Assembly: GCA_045614505.1 (NCBI GenBank)
Contig: JAZLDA010000005.1
Span: 1 to 6,913, forward strand
DNA from: SIG607 sp045614505
Lineage (GTDB): Bacteria; Bacillota; Clostridia; Oscillospirales; Acutalibacteraceae
Direction: 5' to 3'
Length of the DNA stretch: 6,913 bases
Part shown: positions 4,405 to 6,913 of the stretch, in pieces
Numbering within the stretch: the stretch's first letter is position 1
Layout: each line of letters opens with the position of its first letter
Translations under genes and position numbers: made by a program
Notes under the pieces: generated by a model
What the model was told of the DNA's origin: nothing
The model's input: the letters and a program-made list of their open reading frames with translations, nothing else
Database searches by the model: none

Positions 4405-5844
4405 TTATTTAGAATGTTTGTGCAGAAGCTCGCTTCTCTGTTCCCAGAGTTTCTGAGAAAGGTCAACGTAATAGGTATGAGGCTTTTCAAAACGTTTTAC
4501 CTCATCCCAAAGCAAGTCCACCTGTTCCTTGCAATATCGGGCGATTTCTTTAACACAGGGGCTTTCGTAAACCTGTTTGCCCTTTTCGAATATTTTCACC
4601 TGAAGTTTTTTAGCAACGAAATTTTCCACAGTTTTGCGTTTCCATGTATATTCGGGATGGAATATTTCATAAGGAACGCTGTCGTCTATTTTTTCATCCC
4701 CAAGTGTCATAACATCCGCAATACATTTTCCTGTTTCCTTGTCATAAAGACGCCACGGAATTTTCACACCCGGAATAGTTATCTTAGCTGTGTTTTCACT
4801 GATTTTGATTTTAGGAATAATTTCTCCGTCCTTTTCCACAGCTACAAGCTTGTACACGCCGCCAAAAACAGGCTCTCTTGCGGCGGTAATAAGGCGCTCG
4901 CCTACTCCGAAAATGTCAACCTTTGCGCCTTGCATCAGCATATCGCGGATAAGATATTCATCCAGTGAGTTGGAGACAACTATTTTACAGTCCTCATAGC
5001 CTGCATCATCAAGCATTTTTCTTGCTTTTTTTGTGATATAGGTAATATCACCGCTGTCAATTCTGATTCCTCTGGGGCGTTTGCCAAGAGGCTTTAAGAC
5101 CTCATCAAAAACCTTGATTGCATTTGGAATACCGCATTTAAGTACATTGTAGGTATCAACAAGCAAAGTTGTGCTGTCGGGATATTTCTGCGCATAGGTT
5201 TTAAAGGCTTCATATTCACTGTCGAAAAGCTGTACCCAGCTGTGTGCCATAGTACCCGAGGGCGGCACATCAAAATCCTTACCCGAAAGCACACAAGCAG
5301 TGCCGGTACAACCGCCGATAATAGCTGCTCTTGCGCCAAGTATTGCGGCATCATAACCGTGCGCACGGCGCGAGCCGAATTCCAGCACGGGTCTGCCCGA
5401 AGCGGCGCGGACTATTCTGTTTGCCTTCGTGGCAATAAGAGACTGATGATTTATGGTGAGAAGCACCATAGTCTCAACAAGAAAAGCCTGCATTATAGGG
5501 CCTCTGACAGTGAGAATGGGCTCTCTTGGGAAAATAGGAGTTCCCTCGGGAACAGCCCATACATCGCACTTGAATTCAAAATTTTCAAGAAAACTTAAAT
5601 AACGCTCATCAAAAAGATTCAGTCCTCTTAAATATTCAATATCACTTTCACTGAAGGAAAGATTGTTAAAGTAGTCTATAAGCTGGTGAAGACCTGCCAT
5701 TATGGCATAGCCGCCTTCATCGGGAACGCGGCGGAAAAACATATCAAAATATGCAACAGTGCCCTCCATTTCGCTGTCCAAAACACCGTTTGCCATGGTC
5801 ATTTCGTATAGGTCCATAAGCATACTTAAATTTCGGTTATCCAT
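4405..5844 (-). CDS. pncB: Nicotinate phosphoribosyltransferase
   Basis: The enzyme joins nicotinate and PRPP to form nicotinate mononucleotide, with ATP hydrolysis (EC 6.3.4.21), the first step of the Preiss-Handler NAD salvage route in the cytoplasm. The 479 residues match the Gram-positive PncB length. Visible motifs are LMDLYEMTMANG (9-20), EFGSRRAHG (155-163), GTMAHSW (198-204) with His201 as the expected phosphorylated histidine, RIDSGD (261-266), VSNSLDE (290-296) and FGVGERL (312-318). All key positions look intact. GGAGG lies 6 nt before the ATG and a consensus promoter just upstream. It heads an operon with a lipoprotein gene and azlCD; a link between NAD salvage and amino acid export is not obvious. 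Confidence 0.97.
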   Translation of the reverse strand: MDNRNLSMLMDLYEMTMANGVLDSEMEGTVAYFDMFFRRVPDEGGYAIMAGLHQLIDYFNNLSFSESDIEYLRGLNLFDERYLSFLENFEFKCDVWAVPEGTPIFPREPILTVRGPIMQAFLVETMVLLTINHQSLIATKANRIVRAASGRPVLEFGSRRAHGYDAAILGARAAIIGGCTGTACVLSGKDFDVPPSGTMAHSWVQLFDSEYEAFKTYAQKYPDSTTLLVDTYNVLKCGIPNAIKVFDEVLKPLGKRPRGIRIDSGDITYITKKARKMLDDAGYEDCKIVVSNSLDEYLIRDMLMQGAKVDIFGVGERLITAAREPVFGGVYKLVAVEKDGEIIPKIKISENTAKITIPGVKIPWRLYDKETGKCIADVMTLGDEKIDDSVPYEIFHPEYTWKRKTVENFVAKKLQVKIFEKGKQVYESPCVKEIARYCKEQVDLLWDEVKRFEKPHTYYVDLSQKLWEQRSELLHKHSK

Positions 5845-5850
5845 AGATTT

Positions 5851-5855
5851 CCTCC
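5851..5855 (-). promoter_or_regulatory. Ribosome binding site of pncB
   Basis: GGAGG on the minus strand lies 6 nt before the ATG at 5842-5844. It gives strong support to this start. Confidence 0.9.
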
Positions 5856-5874
5856 GAATAAAATCATTATATTT

Positions 5875-5903
5875 ATAATACCCTAAAAATCTGTTATTGT
5901 CAA
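5875..5903 (-). promoter_or_regulatory. Consensus sigma-A promoter of the pncB operon
   Basis: On the minus strand, TTGACA (5898-5903) is followed by exactly 17 nt and then TATTAT (5875-5880). Transcription would start near 5868, leaving a leader of roughly 25 nt, too short for a riboswitch. The inverted repeat ATTATA-AA-TATAAT (5866-5879) covers the -10 and the start region and could be an operator, although it is AT-only. I do not see a convincing NiaR-type site. Confidence 0.88.
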
Positions 5904-5910
5904 TTAAGGC

Positions 5911-5941
5911 AAAAAAAGAATTCCTTTCGGAATTCTTTTTT
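5911..5941 (-). terminator. Symmetrical intrinsic terminator after the GH2 gene
   Basis: AAAAAAAGAATTCC (5911-5924) and GGAATTCTTTTTT (5929-5941) form a near-perfect hairpin with the loop TTTC. On the minus strand it starts 3 nt after the GH2 stop and ends in a run of seven T residues. It sits 8 nt upstream of the pncB -35 box and so insulates that promoter from read-through. Confidence 0.9.
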
Positions 5942-5944
5942 ACT

Positions 5945-6913
5945 TTAAAGTTTTATGTAGCCTCTGCACAGTCCGTCGCTTTCGGCATAGAGCTTCAGTT
6001 CACCCTCTGCACTATTAAGTTTAACCGCAACGCTTATTGCACCCATCCTCATCTGTCTATTAGGCAGATTTACCGGGTTATGGTCGCAAACGTCACTGCC
6101 TGTTCCCACAATAGTGCCCTTGGAATTTGCATAGAAACGAACAAAAGGAGCAGCATCGGCAACTTCTCTTCCCTCTTCATCTACCACATAGCAGGTAAAG
6201 AGTGCTATATCTCCGGCACCGACTGCATTATCATTTTCAAGGCGAAGCTTCAGCGCATACGGTCTGCCCGAGGTTACTTTTGTATCCTCGCAAACCTTTT
6301 TGCCGTTTTTAAGACCGACAACTTTAAGTTCACCCGGAGTAAATGGTACCATCCATTCTCCGTGACCAAAGGGTTCAATTTCCTTTTTGCCAAGCGACTT
6401 TCCGTTTAGGAAAAGTTCAAGGGTATCACAATTTGTATAGGCGGCAACTTTTATTTCTTCACCCTCCATACCGCGCCAGTTCCAATGAGGCATAAGGTGT
6501 ACCATAGGAGTGTCGCTCCAGTGACTAATATTCTGATAATATGCATCCTTTTTTTGCAGATACATATCAATAGCACCTGCCTGAGAGCAAAGTCTGGGCC
6601 AATAGGTTTCACCTCTGTGTTCAAAGGCAATCCACTGATATTCACCCATTACCCAATCTCTATCCATTATAAATTTCCACGTGTTTTCTCTGCCCATAAA
6701 CCAATAGTTGGTATCGTGGTCTATGGAATCTACATATCCGTTTTTCTCAACATCAACAATGTCATAATAGAAGCCTCTGGAAGTACTTGTAGCGCAACAT
6801 TCCGAAGCAAAAATTGCTCTGTCGGGATGCTCTTTGTGAATATCATCATACAAACGAAGATTGTAGTTTACGCCTATTACATCAAGACAACCAAAGATTT
6901 TGCAACCGTCTGC
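5945..6913 (-). CDS. GH2 glycosidase (beta-galactosidase type), 5' partial
   Basis: The frame is open to the right edge, adding ADGCKIFGCLDVIGVNYNLR before the internal TTG at 6851-6853, so 322 C-terminal residues are visible. They cover the end of the GH2 TIM barrel (DVIGVNYNLRLYDD, then RAIFASECCATSTSRGFYYD). Glu38 of the visible part (codon 6800-6802) is the likely nucleophile. After it come a tryptophan-rich barrel end and PMVHLMPHWNWRG. A DUF4982-type strand domain follows at visible residues about 150-215 (AAYTNCDTLELFLNGKSLG), then a C-terminal GH2 domain at about 220-320. Such enzymes remove terminal beta-galactosyl or related sugars from glycans. The acid/base glutamate and the N-terminal domains lie outside the window, so a signal peptide and substrate cannot be judged. 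A terminator follows directly. Confidence 0.9.
   Translation of the reverse strand, partial: ADGCKIFGCLDVIGVNYNLRLYDDIHKEHPDRAIFASECCATSTSRGFYYDIVDVEKNGYVDSIDHDTNYWFMGRENTWKFIMDRDWVMGEYQWIAFEHRGETYWPRLCSQAGAIDMYLQKKDAYYQNISHWSDTPMVHLMPHWNWRGMEGEEIKVAAYTNCDTLELFLNGKSLGKKEIEPFGHGEWMVPFTPGELKVVGLKNGKKVCEDTKVTSGRPYALKLRLENDNAVGAGDIALFTCYVVDEEGREVADAAPFVRFYANSKGTIVGTGSDVCDHNPVNLPNRQMRMGAISVAVKLNSAEGELKLYAESDGLCRGYIKL

Noticed and set aside
4414..4968. Long plus-strand frame opposite pncB
   Set aside because: It is a shadow of the pncB coding strand. Its translation has no recognisable domain and no ribosome site, and pncB motifs are intact on the other strand.
5844..5880. Riboswitch or NAD-sensing leader before pncB
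   Set aside because: The predicted leader is only about 25 nt, too short for any known riboswitch.
5897..6409. Plus-strand frame of 170 codons across the terminator and GH2 end
   Set aside because: It starts in the pncB promoter, crosses the terminator hairpin, and mirrors the conserved GH2 C-terminal domains on the minus strand.

Overview
The window looks like a chromosomal segment of an anaerobic, gut-type Clostridia (Oscillospiraceae-like). The reasons are moderate to low GC, AT-rich intergenic spacers, strong GGAGG-type ribosome sites, a consensus sigma-A promoter, azlCD and pncB genes of Firmicutes type, a Bacteroides/Clostridia-style GH2 glycosidase, and short GC-rich REP-like repeats with the core ACCGTCCCC. 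The taxon is an inference from these traits; no rRNA or other marker gene is present.

Layout. At the left edge (2-409, +) lies the 3' part of a CrtO-like membrane acyltransferase gene, closed by an intrinsic terminator at 418-463. From 464 to 1027 there is no convincing gene. The stretch is packed with hairpins (514-539, 548-566, 603-662, a textbook terminator at 697-728, 890-923), a dispersed Clostridia repeat (748-795) and the first copies of the ACCGTCCCC repeat. From 1028 to 2787 (minus strand) there is an AT-rich accessory block. It holds two unrecognised membrane-protein genes (1028-1705 and 2004-2591). Each is preceded immediately upstream by a short, apparently 5'-truncated reading frame (1699-1830 and 2610-2786), and repeat copies stand at nearly every boundary, including three perfect 22-bp tandem units at 1831-1896.

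From 2788 to 5903 (minus strand) there is a compact operon with its own consensus promoter: pncB (nicotinate phosphoribosyltransferase), a small lipoprotein, azlC and azlD (branched-chain amino acid exporter). The spacings are 11 nt, 17 nt and a 4-nt ATGA overlap. A symmetrical terminator at 5911-5941 separates this operon from the 3' part of a GH2 beta-galactosidase-type gene that enters from the right edge (5945-6913, minus).

The operon joins NAD salvage with amino acid export and looks like ordinary core genome. The unusual part is 1028-2787. There, repeat copies abut or cut into coding sequence, appear to supply the stop codon and last residues of one gene, and sit at the broken 5' ends of two small reading frames. 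The pattern repeat / orphan C-terminal fragment / membrane protein / repeat occurs twice. This suggests modular cassettes shuffled or eroded at the repeats, possibly displaced toxin-tip/immunity pairs, although that function is speculative.
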